In this document: piece by piece, positions 7,203 to 13,734 of the stretch | Layout: each line of letters starts with the position of its first letter | Position numbering within the stretch: position 1 is the stretch's first letter | Origin: CAIZGX01 sp044371535 | GTDB lineage: Bacteria; Bacteroidota; Bacteroidia; Flavobacteriales_D; Sanyastnellaceae | Reading direction: 5' to 3' | DNA length: 13,734 bases | Assembly: GCA_044371535.1 (NCBI GenBank) | Contig: JBILTL010000049.1 | Location: forward strand, 1-13,734 | Made by a program: the position numbers and the translations under genes | Notes under the pieces: generated by a model | Databases searched by the model: none | What the model saw: only the letters and a program-made list of their open reading frames with translations | What the model was told of the DNA's origin: nothing

Positions 7203-7287
7203 TTTAACATTTTTTTTCTGTTTCTCCTACTCGTTAGGCTTTTCGGATTCCGCCATTCTTTTTCTTAATTCTGCTGTCAACAAATAA

Positions 7288-8625
7288 TTAAGGCATTGGC
7301 GGTGGTGGCGGTGGTGGTGGCATTGCACCGAATAAACTCGAAAGTTCATTTACTCCCCCTGCTGCTTCCCAACCGGCCATTCCTTGCTTCCAAACATGTG
7401 TTGTCGTGGTCAACTGTCCATTTTGAACCATTTGCTGCAATTGTTGCATGTTGAACGGCCCCATAGTTTGTCCATTTATTGCAACACTGTATTGAATCTG
7501 TGGTGCAGGTGGCGGAACATTTTGTTGGTTCTGCATTTGTTGCCCCATGTTGTTCATCATGCCAGCCATTTGCGTTCCCATTGCTCCTCCCATCATCATT
7601 CCGGTCATCATGCCTGCTGGATTCATTGTTCCTCCTACACCCATGCTTCCCATTTCACCTAAGCTATTGGCAGCTGTTTTCAACACATCGGTTTGCTGAT
7701 TCAAAGCATGCGCGCCAATGAAGTTAGTTTCTGTTTGAAGTTTTTGAGCACGCTGAGCTTCTTCGCGCTGAACTCTCAAAGTTTCTTCCATGTTTACAGC
7801 ATTAATGTTCTGCATGTCGTGCAGATTTTTAATGTTAACATCGGCTTGAGCAACAAACGTTTTCTCTTGTTGATCACGAGTTACTTTCAGGAGCTTTCTG
7901 TAACCTTCACTTTCTTGATCTAACTCAAGAGAATCAATATCGAAACGCTTCAGATTAACACCGAAGTCTTCCGAAAAAACATCTTTCAGCTTCGCTTTTA
8001 AAGTCTCGTTTATGAAATCTAGATTTTCCTCTATTTGAACCAAATTCAAAGGATTGGTTCTGTTAATATTCATTACCCCAGACTTCACACTGCTTGTTAC
8101 AGCGGATTTAATCAAGTTTTTGAAATCATCGAGTTCAAAATTGATTAAGCGAGTATTCTTGATGAATAACTTGTAGTCGGTAATGTTAAATATAATCTGT
8201 CCTCGAACCGCCATCGGTACTGGAAAATCAGGTAAACGCCTGTCTGTTATATTGAAATAAGGCACACCGAATTTAATTGGAACATTACCTGCCAAGTTGA
8301 TAAAATACACTTCTGCTTGAAAGGGCGAAGCTCCTCCAAAAGCTGCTCCAACGATACTCGAGAGAATCGGGAAATTGGCTGTTTTTATTGTTTGATCATA
8401 AGGTCCAACAATAAAATCTTGCATTGCTCCGTCTTTCTGTTTGTAAACGAAAACAGCTAATTCGCCGTCTTTTACTCGCAGACTACTTCCGTAACGAATG
8501 GCATTTTCTTTATTGGTTGAATTTGCTTCGCCTGAAGGGCGCCATTTCCAAACTAAGTATTCATGTTCATCACAGCGAATGACATCCATCATTCCGCCTT
8601 CCGACTTACTTCCAAAAAGTCCCAT
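7288..8625 (-). CDS. SPFH (band-7/YdjI-type) protein with GYF_2 domain and polyproline tail
   Basis: The central protein of the operon, 445 residues. Residues about 14-240 form the SPFH domain of the 'virion core protein'/YdjI subtype, with VIRCDEHEYLVWKW at 15-28, AEVYFINL at 104-111 and a long beta section. A charged coiled coil follows at about 240-300, rich in Gln, Glu and Arg. A Met/Gly-rich linker at 323-366 (MMTGMMMGGAMG) resembles those of related bacterial proteins. A GYF_2 domain spans 378-430 with GPFN and VWKQGMAGW. The chain ends in eight prolines at 436-443 plus MP. SPFH proteins build membrane-attached oligomeric microdomains. The polyproline end is a natural ligand for GYF domains, either its own or that of the short GYF_2 protein. 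No signal peptide or transmembrane helix is seen. Confidence 0.9.
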   Translation of the reverse strand: MGLFGSKSEGGMMDVIRCDEHEYLVWKWRPSGEANSTNKENAIRYGSSLRVKDGELAVFVYKQKDGAMQDFIVGPYDQTIKTANFPILSSIVGAAFGGASPFQAEVYFINLAGNVPIKFGVPYFNITDRRLPDFPVPMAVRGQIIFNITDYKLFIKNTRLINFELDDFKNLIKSAVTSSVKSGVMNINRTNPLNLVQIEENLDFINETLKAKLKDVFSEDFGVNLKRFDIDSLELDQESEGYRKLLKVTRDQQEKTFVAQADVNIKNLHDMQNINAVNMEETLRVQREEAQRAQKLQTETNFIGAHALNQQTDVLKTAANSLGEMGSMGVGGTMNPAGMMTGMMMGGAMGTQMAGMMNNMGQQMQNQQNVPPPAPQIQYSVAINGQTMGPFNMQQLQQMVQNGQLTTTTHVWKQGMAGWEAAGGVNELSSLFGAMPPPPPPPPMP

Positions 8626-8637
8626 GTTTAATAATTA

Positions 8638-9369
8638 TTATTTGATTCCTAATTCTTTTGCGTAATGATTAATTTCTTCAAGAAGTCTTTTATCTTCTTT
8701 CAAACTGAATCTCGCTTTCATGACAACTTGCTCAGCTTTTGAATGCCATGCCTTGTATAAAGCACCAGCGGCAGTATGCATAGCCAAAAAATTAGGCTTT
8801 TTTCCTGCTTCAGGAACAGCCATTGATAAAAACTCAAGAATATCTTCTTTGGTATTCGGTACAGGAAAACCCGATACCACACTTGCCTTACGTTTTAAAA
8901 TTCGTTCTTGCATGTTATGATCATTCATAGATGCACTTCCTGCAAGTTTATCCATCCAACCGCCTGAATCTGCAGGACGATTTCGCTCTTCGGTTTCAAC
9001 CATTTGAAGTTGCTCGTATAGTTTTGACACTGAACTTACCGCATTCACATTCGAAAAGTTATGACCACAATCTGCACATATCGCAGTGAAAGACTGAATT
9101 ATTGAACCACAAGCTGGACACTTTTTAATATCACCAAATTTATCGGACTTCGGGGCTGCTGCAGGAGCTGCTGCCGCTGCTGCTGCAACATTTTCTGCGT
9201 TCTGCAATTTCTGTCTTTCATAAAGACGAGCATCCAAAACCATTTCAAATTCATCTAAATCAATACCGGCTGCTTCGGCCTTCTTGAAAAGAATTTGCTT
9301 TTCTTTTTCTGTTAACTCACCGTCGGCCAAAGCCATGTTAATGAGATTTTCGATTTGTTCGTTGTACAT
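8638..9369 (-). CDS. TerB-like N-terminal / zinc-ribbon protein, first gene of SPFH operon
   Basis: Residues 1-52 form a small helical domain with LADGELTEKEKQILFKKAE at 14-32, the signature look of TerB-like or short DUF533-type modules that sense or tether at membranes. An Ala/Pro linker follows at 61-73, containing a run of seven Ala. A zinc ribbon is formed by Cys84, Cys87, Cys98 and Cys101 (CPACGS then CADCGH). The last part, about 115-243, is mostly helical and charged, with no family I can name. The protein is probably cytoplasmic. It is the first gene, 12 bases upstream of the SPFH gene. Zinc-ribbon partners of YdjI-type SPFH proteins are known from the Bacillus ydjGHI group, which supports a shared complex here. 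Confidence 0.83.
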   Translation of the reverse strand: MYNEQIENLINMALADGELTEKEKQILFKKAEAAGIDLDEFEMVLDARLYERQKLQNAENVAAAAAAAPAAAPKSDKFGDIKKCPACGSIIQSFTAICADCGHNFSNVNAVSSVSKLYEQLQMVETEERNRPADSGGWMDKLAGSASMNDHNMQERILKRKASVVSGFPVPNTKEDILEFLSMAVPEAGKKPNFLAMHTAAGALYKAWHSKAEQVVMKARFSLKEDKRLLEEINHYAKELGIK

Positions 9370-9399
9370 GTTAAAACTGATTTTTGAATAATAAAGTGA

Positions 9400-9407
9400 T
9401 AAAGTTA
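9400..9407 (-). promoter_or_regulatory. Possible -7 element for the SPFH/GYF operon
   Basis: On the minus strand TAACTTTA matches TAnnTTTG except the last base, 31 bases upstream of the start at 9369. No convincing -33 element accompanies it, and the 9370-9549 spacer is very AT-rich, so chance matches are easy. Confidence 0.3.
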
Positions 9408-9549
9408 ATAATAATGAATTAAGTCTTGCCAGAAAAGCGTTATTAAATTAACAATTATTTCATATCTCAAAATTGAAATTCTGTTCATTAAATTCAAATT
9501 GTTCAATTTTTACAAAGACTTCTTACTTTCACATCTCAAACCATTAATT

Positions 9550-9792
9550 ATGCATTTCAAAACAACGCTTATTTCAGCTAGTCTAATTGCTGTTGCGCTC
9601 ACTAGCTGCTCTGTATACTACACCACTTCTGAAGTAGATTCAAGTTTGAAGTCGACGGTGGATCAGGTAAATGCGACGATACAAAAGCTCGACGGTCAAG
9701 TATCATCTATGGAAAAGGAATTTCAAGAAATTCAATGCGACCAAAAATCTCCTGATTTTGTTCAGGCCTATCAAATGCTTACGGGCACATGA
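9550..9792 (+). CDS. Small lipoprotein with coiled-coil body, possibly 3'-truncated
   Basis: The 80-residue product starts with a classic lipoprotein signal: Lys4, a hydrophobic stretch, and the lipobox Leu-Thr-Ser-Cys with Cys20. The mature part is short, with heptad-like spacing at about 30-57 (SSLKSTVDQVNATIQKLDGQ), which predicts a coiled coil. The ATG at 9550 was chosen over an in-frame TTG at 9499 because it gives a normal signal peptide. I recognise no family. The last few codons overlap the end of a decayed gene on the other strand, and the reading frame stops 10 codons after a region that still looks natural, so the C-terminus may have been lost in a deletion (see findings). A TTG at 9499 and TACTTTC at 9524 could form its promoter, weakly. 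Confidence 0.7.
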   Translation: MHFKTTLISASLIAVALTSCSVYYTTSEVDSSLKSTVDQVNATIQKLDGQVSSMEKEFQEIQCDQKSPDFVQAYQMLTGT

Positions 9793-10339
9793 ACCAACGG
9801 TTCGCCAATTCATCGTACATGACAATAGGGTATCTTGCTCCGCCTGGCTGATTGAAATAAGTATCGAAATAGGTTTGGGCAAGTACTTGCGTACCCGACT
9901 TGTTCCAAATTTTGAAGTAAGCACCAGAACCTCCGTTAATCATTTGAATCACGTGGTTTGGACCAACATTTACTGAAGGATCGGCAGGACTTACGGCCGT
10001 GTTTCCGATACCGTTGAACAAAAGCGTAAGCCCGCGATCGTCGGTTGCCGGATGTGGATACTCACTCTGAAGAGCGGGGTCCATTCCTTTTGGAAGTGCA
10101 TTCGGATTAATTTCCGGCTAAAGAGACCATCGCTTTTTTGGATGGTAACCGATTTTAGTTTCTTTGGTTATCTCATTTGGAAAATCTGGATCAGCAACAA
10201 AGTCGCGAAGCGCTTCCGTTTCACCCAAATATTAAACCTGAATAACTGCCGGCTTCAACAAAACAGTTTGCTGTTTTTCCTGAGCATTCATTCCAAGGAA
10301 TGCAATAAATAAAAAAGCACTGGTGTATAATTTCCTCAT
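9779..10339 (-). pseudogene. Remnant of a secreted protein gene, two in-frame stops, 3' end lost
   Basis: From ATG 10337-10339 one continuous frame gives a signal peptide (RKLYTSAFLFIAFLGMNAQ) and then a conserved-looking secreted protein. It is broken by TAA at 10232-10234 (residue 36) and TAG at 10118-10120 (residue 74). Between and beyond the stops the frame still codes recognisable text: YLGETEALRDF, ALPKGMDPALQ, PSVNVGPNHVIQMINGGSG and KIWNKSGTQ. These segments resemble the N-terminal part of large secreted Bacteroidota proteins that usually carry a type IX sorting domain. Homology appears to stop at about 9789, after RWFMC, where CP and TAA follow. The gene has no C-terminal part. Long open segments after nonsense changes argue for recent decay. 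Protein family recognition is by memory, about 0.6; pseudogene status is firm. Confidence 0.82.
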
Positions 10340-10401
10340 GCAATAAAAATTTTCGATAAGATAATTCGGAATCATACCAACCAACAAAAAAATTGTAGTC
10401 T

Positions 10402-10409
10402 TATCTTTG
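10402..10409 (+). promoter_or_regulatory. Bacteroidota -7 element (TAnnTTTG) for the polyprenyl synthase operon
   Basis: TATCTTTG is an exact match to the TAnnTTTG consensus of the Bacteroidota housekeeping sigma factor. It lies 50 bases before the ATG at 10460, implying a start near 10416 and a leader of about 44 bases. No good TTG-type -33 box is seen at the usual distance; the region upstream is AT-rich. The remaining part of 10340-10459 holds nothing else I can assign. Confidence 0.6.
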
Positions 10410-10459
10410 AACTTCTAAGCCATTTTAAACAAAACAGGACAACAATTGTCATTTGCACT

Positions 10460-11428
10460 ATGAACTTCGAAAATCACATTCCATCGATAGAAAAACATCT
10501 TACTGACTGGGAGATTCCGCAAGAATCTGCAAACATCGTTGAGCCCATTCGCTATTTATTGTCCTTGGGTGGAAAACGCATTCGTCCAGTCTTAACCCTT
10601 TTAGGGCACGAACTCTTCAACGGCAATGCTGAAAACGTTATTTCTCAGGCCCTTGCGGTGGAAGTGTTTCACAATTTCACACTTATGCACGACGACATTA
10701 TGGACAATGCCCCACTTCGTCGTGGAAAGCAAACCGTGCATGAAAAATGGAATGTGAATGCTGCTGTGCTCAGCGGTGACGGCATGATGATTCAGTCCTA
10801 TGACCTCCTCTTAAAAAATCAAGAAGATAAGTTTGTTGAATTGTTCCGCTGCTTCAATCAGACAGCTTGGGAAGTGTGTGTTGGTCAACAAATGGACATG
10901 GATTTCGAGAAACGTGAAGACGTAAGTTTAGATGAATATCTTGAAATGATACGCTTGAAGACTGCAGTTCTTTTGGGATGTGCATTGAGACTCGGCGCTA
11001 TAGCCGCTGATGCATCATCTGAAGACCAAGAGCATTTGCGTTTATTCGGAGAGCACCTTGGACTTTCGTTCCAGCTTCGCGACGATTATTTAGACGCCTA
11101 CGGAGACCCTGAAAAATTTGGAAAGCAAGTGGGCGGAGATATTCTTTCCGACAAGAAAACGTATTTGTATTTGCACACTGCGAATCACGAAGACACTACC
11201 ATTCCTGCTGAATTGAAATCACTTCATGGAAATTCAAATGATCCTCAGGCGAAAATCACTTCGACCCTTCATCTCTTTTCTAAATCGAAAGCAGACGAAG
11301 TAACCTTGGCGAAGAGCGAAGCCTATTACACCAGCGCGTTGAATCACTTGAACGCCATTGCTGTTCCTGAAGAAAAGAAAGTGGCGCTGCGTAAATTGGC
11401 GTCTTACCTCCTCGAGCGCGAATCGTGA
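10460..11428 (+). CDS. Polyprenyl (trans-isoprenyl) diphosphate synthase
   Basis: An all-helical isoprenoid chain-elongating enzyme of 322 residues that condenses isopentenyl diphosphate onto allylic primers. Motifs in order: GGKRIRP at 37-43; first aspartate-rich motif DDIMD at 78-82; RRG at 87-89; GQQMDMD at 142-148; K167-T168; and second aspartate-rich motif in FQLRDDYLD at 204-212. Phe73 is five residues before the first Asp and there is no two-residue insertion in that motif. That pattern suggests a short product, around C15-C20, rather than a long quinone tail, but this rule is imperfect. The following gene overlaps by 4 bases (GTGA), indicating an operon. A -7 element lies at 10402. 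Symbol is not given because chain length decides it. Confidence 0.95.
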   Translation: MNFENHIPSIEKHLTDWEIPQESANIVEPIRYLLSLGGKRIRPVLTLLGHELFNGNAENVISQALAVEVFHNFTLMHDDIMDNAPLRRGKQTVHEKWNVNAAVLSGDGMMIQSYDLLLKNQEDKFVELFRCFNQTAWEVCVGQQMDMDFEKREDVSLDEYLEMIRLKTAVLLGCALRLGAIAADASSEDQEHLRLFGEHLGLSFQLRDDYLDAYGDPEKFGKQVGGDILSDKKTYLYLHTANHEDTTIPAELKSLHGNSNDPQAKITSTLHLFSKSKADEVTLAKSEAYYTSALNHLNAIAVPEEKKVALRKLASYLLERES

Positions 11429-11739
11429 ATCTTCCTTCCAAACAAATAACGGAAGCTGTTTTTCTTCAGATGTTGAAAGACTTAACCCTTGCGGGATATC
11501 AAATGAACGATGCACCCGGATTTGAAAACGGCTACGACTATCTCTTTGATTTTTTTCAAGTCCAATTGAAATTGGCACCGTCTAATTTGAGACGTTTTCT
11601 ATATACAGCTGACATTACCGAAAGCACAATCGCGAACAACGTAACCTCGCATGTTCCTGCCGAAGCCGCTGCGCAACTACTTGCGCTTGCGCTGGAACGC
11701 ATGCAAATAAAAATTGACCTTCGAAAGAAGTACAGTTAG
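11425..11739 (+). CDS. Hypothetical protein coupled to polyprenyl synthase gene
   Basis: A 104-residue protein of unknown function. The start is GTG at 11425-11427, sharing four bases (GTGA) with the stop of the synthase gene; this makes translational coupling likely and decides the start over a later ATG at 11470-region codons. The chain is mostly helical by composition, with acidic and aromatic patches (FENGYDYLFDFF at 32-43), an Ala-rich helix near 80-92 and a basic end (RKKYS). No signal peptide, membrane segment or metal motif is visible. Its place beside an isoprenoid enzyme suggests a role in the same process, but I do not recognise the family. Its stop overlaps that of the convergent membrane-protein gene. 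Confidence 0.78.
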   Translation: MNLPSKQITEAVFLQMLKDLTLAGYQMNDAPGFENGYDYLFDFFQVQLKLAPSNLRRFLYTADITESTIANNVTSHVPAEAAAQLLALALERMQIKIDLRKKYS

Positions 11740-12068
11740 TTGATTTCTCCGGTGATGTAGATTTCCAACATTCCCCATACAATCTGGGTGAAGAATGCCA
11801 CCAGCAAAGCCACAGTTAGAAACGAAAGAATGGTGCGCTTTGGCTTTTTGATTTTATCGTATTTCACAATGTGATCTACCGTAATGGATGCGACACCCAA
11901 GAAATTCAAAAACATAAACAACGCCCAATGCGCCCGAATTTCAGCATACGCATTCAACCAAAACGTACTTGATTCACTTAAGAGTTTCGAAACGTAAAAG
12001 TAGATGTTGAAGCATGTGCAAGCGATAAATGCAAACGGGATTAATACTTTACCTGGGATGTCGTTCAT
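11736..12068 (-). CDS. Small three-helix membrane protein
   Basis: The 110-residue product has three hydrophobic segments, at about 8-27, 46-66 and 80-104, separated by a short polar loop (SESST) and a basic loop KYDKIKKPKRT at 69-79. The basic loop should lie in the cytoplasm. A Cys pair (ACTC) is in the first helix. No family is recognised. It is convergent with the hypothetical gene on the plus strand; the two stop codons share the bases TTAG at 11736-11739, and no terminator hairpin lies between. It follows the MeaB-type gene on the minus strand by 13 bases, so it is likely co-transcribed with it. Confidence 0.77.
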   Translation of the reverse strand: MNDIPGKVLIPFAFIACTCFNIYFYVSKLLSESSTFWLNAYAEIRAHWALFMFLNFLGVASITVDHIVKYDKIKKPKRTILSFLTVALLVAFFTQIVWGMLEIYITGEIN

Positions 12069-12081
12069 GCCGCTAAATTAA

Positions 12082-13122
12082 TCACGCAGTGAAGAACTCG
12101 GCAATAAAACTTTCCGCTGCGCGATGGGCTGACAATTCTTTTGAAACCACGCGATTCAATGTCGATTCGTACTTCTCTTTGAAGTTAGGTTTATTTTGAA
12201 GCTGATGCAAAAGGACATTCTGAATTTGCTCTTCGAAACTACTTATCAGTTGACGCTTCCTATTCTCTTCCTTCCACCCGTTTGAAATGCTCCAACGATT
12301 GAACCTATCTATTTCCCTCCACACAACATCAATGCCCTTCGCTTCCAATGAAGACGTTGTAAATACTTGCGGAGTCCAATTGTTTTCGCGTTGCGGAAAT
12401 AAATGTAAAGCGGAAGTGTATTCACCTTTGGCTCTATCTGCTTTCAGTTCATTTCCTCCGTCGGCTTTCGTAATGACCATGGCATCTGTCAATTCCATAA
12501 TGCCTCGCTTAATTCCTTGTAACTGATCACCAGCGCCAGCCAACATCAACAGCAAAAAGAAATCGGTCATGGCATGCACAGCAGTTTCGCTCTGCCCCAC
12601 TCCGACTGTTTCAACCAAAACAATGTTGTATCCGGCGGCTTCGCAAAGCAAGATACTCTCACGTGTGCTTCTGTTCACGCCGCCGAGGTGTGAGCTTGAT
12701 GGTGAGGGACGAACAAAAGCATTCGGATGTAACGACAATTCGTTCATGCGGGTTTTGTCGCCTAGAATGCTTCCTTTGGAAATGGGACTTGAGGGATCTA
12801 TTGAAAGAACGGCCAATTTATTTTCTTCATTTTGAAAAACTTCGCGCGCAAGCGCTTCAATGAAGGTCGACTTCCCCACTCCGGGAACACCGGTAATTCC
12901 AATGCGTAAAGAGTTTCCTGTATGTGGAAGAATCTTTTCAATGACTTCGTCCATGAGCAGCATATGCTCGACCTTGTTACTTTCCAACAAGGTTAAGGCA
13001 GATGCCAACGCCAAACGGTCATGCGCCAAAATTCCGCGAACCAATTCTTCCGATTGAAAAGATGCTTGACGATCTCTTAATCGATTTTTATATTGAAGTT
13101 GGGCGTTGTTCTTGGCGTTCAT
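12082..13122 (-). CDS. meaB: MeaB/ArgK-type GTPase, methylmalonyl-CoA mutase chaperone family
   Basis: A G3E-family P-loop GTPase of 346 residues. Walker A is GVPGVGKS at 78-85, preceded by LRIGIT. The family's DPSSPISKGSILGDKTRM block follows, then SSHLGGVNRSTRE, the switch-II-like VETVGVGQSE and the base-recognition strand VITKADGG. The family protects and reloads adenosylcobalamin-dependent methylmalonyl-CoA mutase. No mutase subunit is visible in the window. An in-frame GTG six bases upstream (13126-13128) would add two residues; the ATG at 13122 is preferred. The divergent permease gene starts 54 bases away, so both promoters share that space. The C-terminal helical part, after about 270, is the family's dimerisation arm. 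Assignment is very secure; the mutase partner is an inference from the family. Confidence 0.95.
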   Translation of the reverse strand: MNAKNNAQLQYKNRLRDRQASFQSEELVRGILAHDRLALASALTLLESNKVEHMLLMDEVIEKILPHTGNSLRIGITGVPGVGKSTFIEALAREVFQNEENKLAVLSIDPSSPISKGSILGDKTRMNELSLHPNAFVRPSPSSSHLGGVNRSTRESILLCEAAGYNIVLVETVGVGQSETAVHAMTDFFLLLMLAGAGDQLQGIKRGIMELTDAMVITKADGGNELKADRAKGEYTSALHLFPQRENNWTPQVFTTSSLEAKGIDVVWREIDRFNRWSISNGWKEENRKRQLISSFEEQIQNVLLHQLQNKPNFKEKYESTLNRVVSKELSAHRAAESFIAEFFTA

Positions 13123-13176
13123 GAGCACTTCAAAGAAAAGAAAAAATCTGCAGACGAAGAAGATTATTTTTGTGGA

Positions 13177-13734
13177 ATGGAATACGTATTCATATTACTC
13201 ATTGCTACACTTGGATCTGGACTGAGCTTCTTCAGTGGATTCGGATTTGGTACTATGCTTCTTCCGGTTATGGCGTTGTTCTTCGATCTGCAAACGGCAG
13301 TGTTCGCAACAGCCATTGTTCACTTCTTGAACAATGTTTTCAAGTTGACTTTAGTTGGAAAATATGCCCATTGGAAGACGGTGATTCAATTTGGAATTCC
13401 TTCGGCTGTTGGTGCATTCCTTGGCGCTGAAGCGTTGAATTATTTAGCACATTTGCAACAGCCTTTGCATGTTGAATTTTGGATCATTGAAACCAACACC
13501 ACTTTCCTTGGAGTGACGATGGGACTTGTGCTTATTCTTCTTGCTGCCATGGAATATTCAAATGCTCTGGTTCGCGTGAACAAGGCTCCGCGCATTCTTT
13601 GGCTCGGCGGTGTGTTCAGTGGATTCTTCGGTGGGTTAAGTGGACAGCAGGGAGCCATTCGCAGCGCGTTCCTCATGAATCATTTCGAAGACAAACAAGT
13701 GTTTATTGGAACGCGTGCAGCATTGGCTTTCATT
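13177..13734 (+). CDS. TauE/SafE-family permease (sulfite/anion exporter type), 3' end outside window
   Basis: An open frame of 186 codons runs to the window edge. It is a multi-spanning membrane protein with four or five hydrophobic segments in this part. It has the repeated glycine-rich signatures of TauE/SafE proteins: GSGLSFFSGFGFGTMLLPV near 12-30, and WLGGVFSGFFGGLSGQQG at about 147-164 followed by RSAFL. The family exports small anions or sulfonate-related compounds, and the substrate here is unknown. The ATG 13177-13179 is the first in-frame Met; upstream codons are open but contain no ATG. The gene diverges from the MeaB gene with 54 bases between. No Shine-Dalgarno is present. Confidence 0.88.
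   Translation, partial: MEYVFILLIATLGSGLSFFSGFGFGTMLLPVMALFFDLQTAVFATAIVHFLNNVFKLTLVGKYAHWKTVIQFGIPSAVGAFLGAEALNYLAHLQQPLHVEFWIIETNTTFLGVTMGLVLILLAAMEYSNALVRVNKAPRILWLGGVFSGFFGGLSGQQGAIRSAFLMNHFEDKQVFIGTRAALAFI

Noticed and set aside
7227..7256. Nine-codon minus-strand frame (MAESEKPNE) between the SPFH and PH genes
   Set aside because: Too short to support and without a ribosome-binding site; the 85-base gap is more likely an untranslated spacer.
7285..7320. GGT/GGC triplet run on the plus strand that looks like a microsatellite
   Set aside because: It is the coding sequence for the eight-proline tail of the SPFH protein, already described.
9370..9549. AT-rich divergent spacer that might hide a regulatory RNA
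   Set aside because: No stable hairpin or terminator is seen; only weak promoter-like matches are present.
9703..9976. Plus- and minus-strand overlapping open frames across the lipoprotein/pseudogene junction
   Set aside because: Their translations are low-complexity shadows of the lipoprotein frame and of the recognisable secreted-protein remnant.
13126..13128. GTG as start of the MeaB-type gene
   Set aside because: An ATG lies only two codons downstream, and nothing favours the rarer start.
13165..13172. TATTTTTG, an exact TAnnTTTG match just before the TauE-type gene
   Set aside because: It ends 4 bases before the ATG, so transcription would begin at or inside the start codon; only a leaderless mRNA would fit, and the region is AT-rich enough for chance.

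Overview
The window looks like chromosomal DNA of a Bacteroidota member, probably Flavobacteriales-like. The clues are: a tmRNA with the Bacteroidota-style 3' half and no encoded CCA, genes with almost no Shine-Dalgarno sequences, a clean TAnnTTTG -7 element before the polyprenyl synthase gene, a GH109-type secreted oxidoreductase-fold glycosidase, and a remnant of a secreted protein of a type common in this phylum. I cannot name the genus. There is no CRISPR array, insertion sequence, rRNA or phage gene.

Layout. 1-297: 3' part of the tmRNA gene and its terminator. 305-1702 (-): exported GH109-like protein. 1754-1865: divergent control region with three evenly spaced GTTC/GAAC half-sites. 1866-3008 (+): toxin-antitoxin pair, a Cro/C1-type HTH protein with a Panacea-like C-terminal half and an overlapping RelE-like toxin gene broken by a frameshift at an A6 run. 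3030-5983 (-): tightly packed cassette of a PlsC-type acyltransferase, a HemL-like class III aminotransferase and a short-chain dehydrogenase. 6053-9369 (-): five-gene operon ending in a strong hairpin terminator. It encodes a TerB-like/zinc-ribbon protein, an SPFH protein with a GYF_2 domain and polyproline tail, a bacterial PH-domain protein, a short GYF_2 protein and a four-helix membrane protein. 9550-10339: small lipoprotein gene (+) facing the decayed 5' part of a secreted-protein gene (-), which looks like a deletion scar. 10460-11739 (+): polyprenyl diphosphate synthase and an overlapping hypothetical gene. 11736-13122 (-): small membrane protein and a MeaB-type GTPase. 13177-end (+): TauE/SafE-type permease, cut by the window edge.

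The most interesting unit is the 6104-9369 operon. Its SPFH, zinc-ribbon, PH and small membrane components recall the Bacillus ydjGHI/PspA membrane-stress module in general architecture, but here it is built around GYF_2 domains and a polyproline ligand. I infer a membrane-associated scaffold assembled by GYF-polyproline contacts; no function is proven. Second in interest are the frameshifted toxin with its possibly autoregulated HTH-Panacea antitoxin, and the acyltransferase-aminotransferase-reductase cassette, which may modify a lipid.
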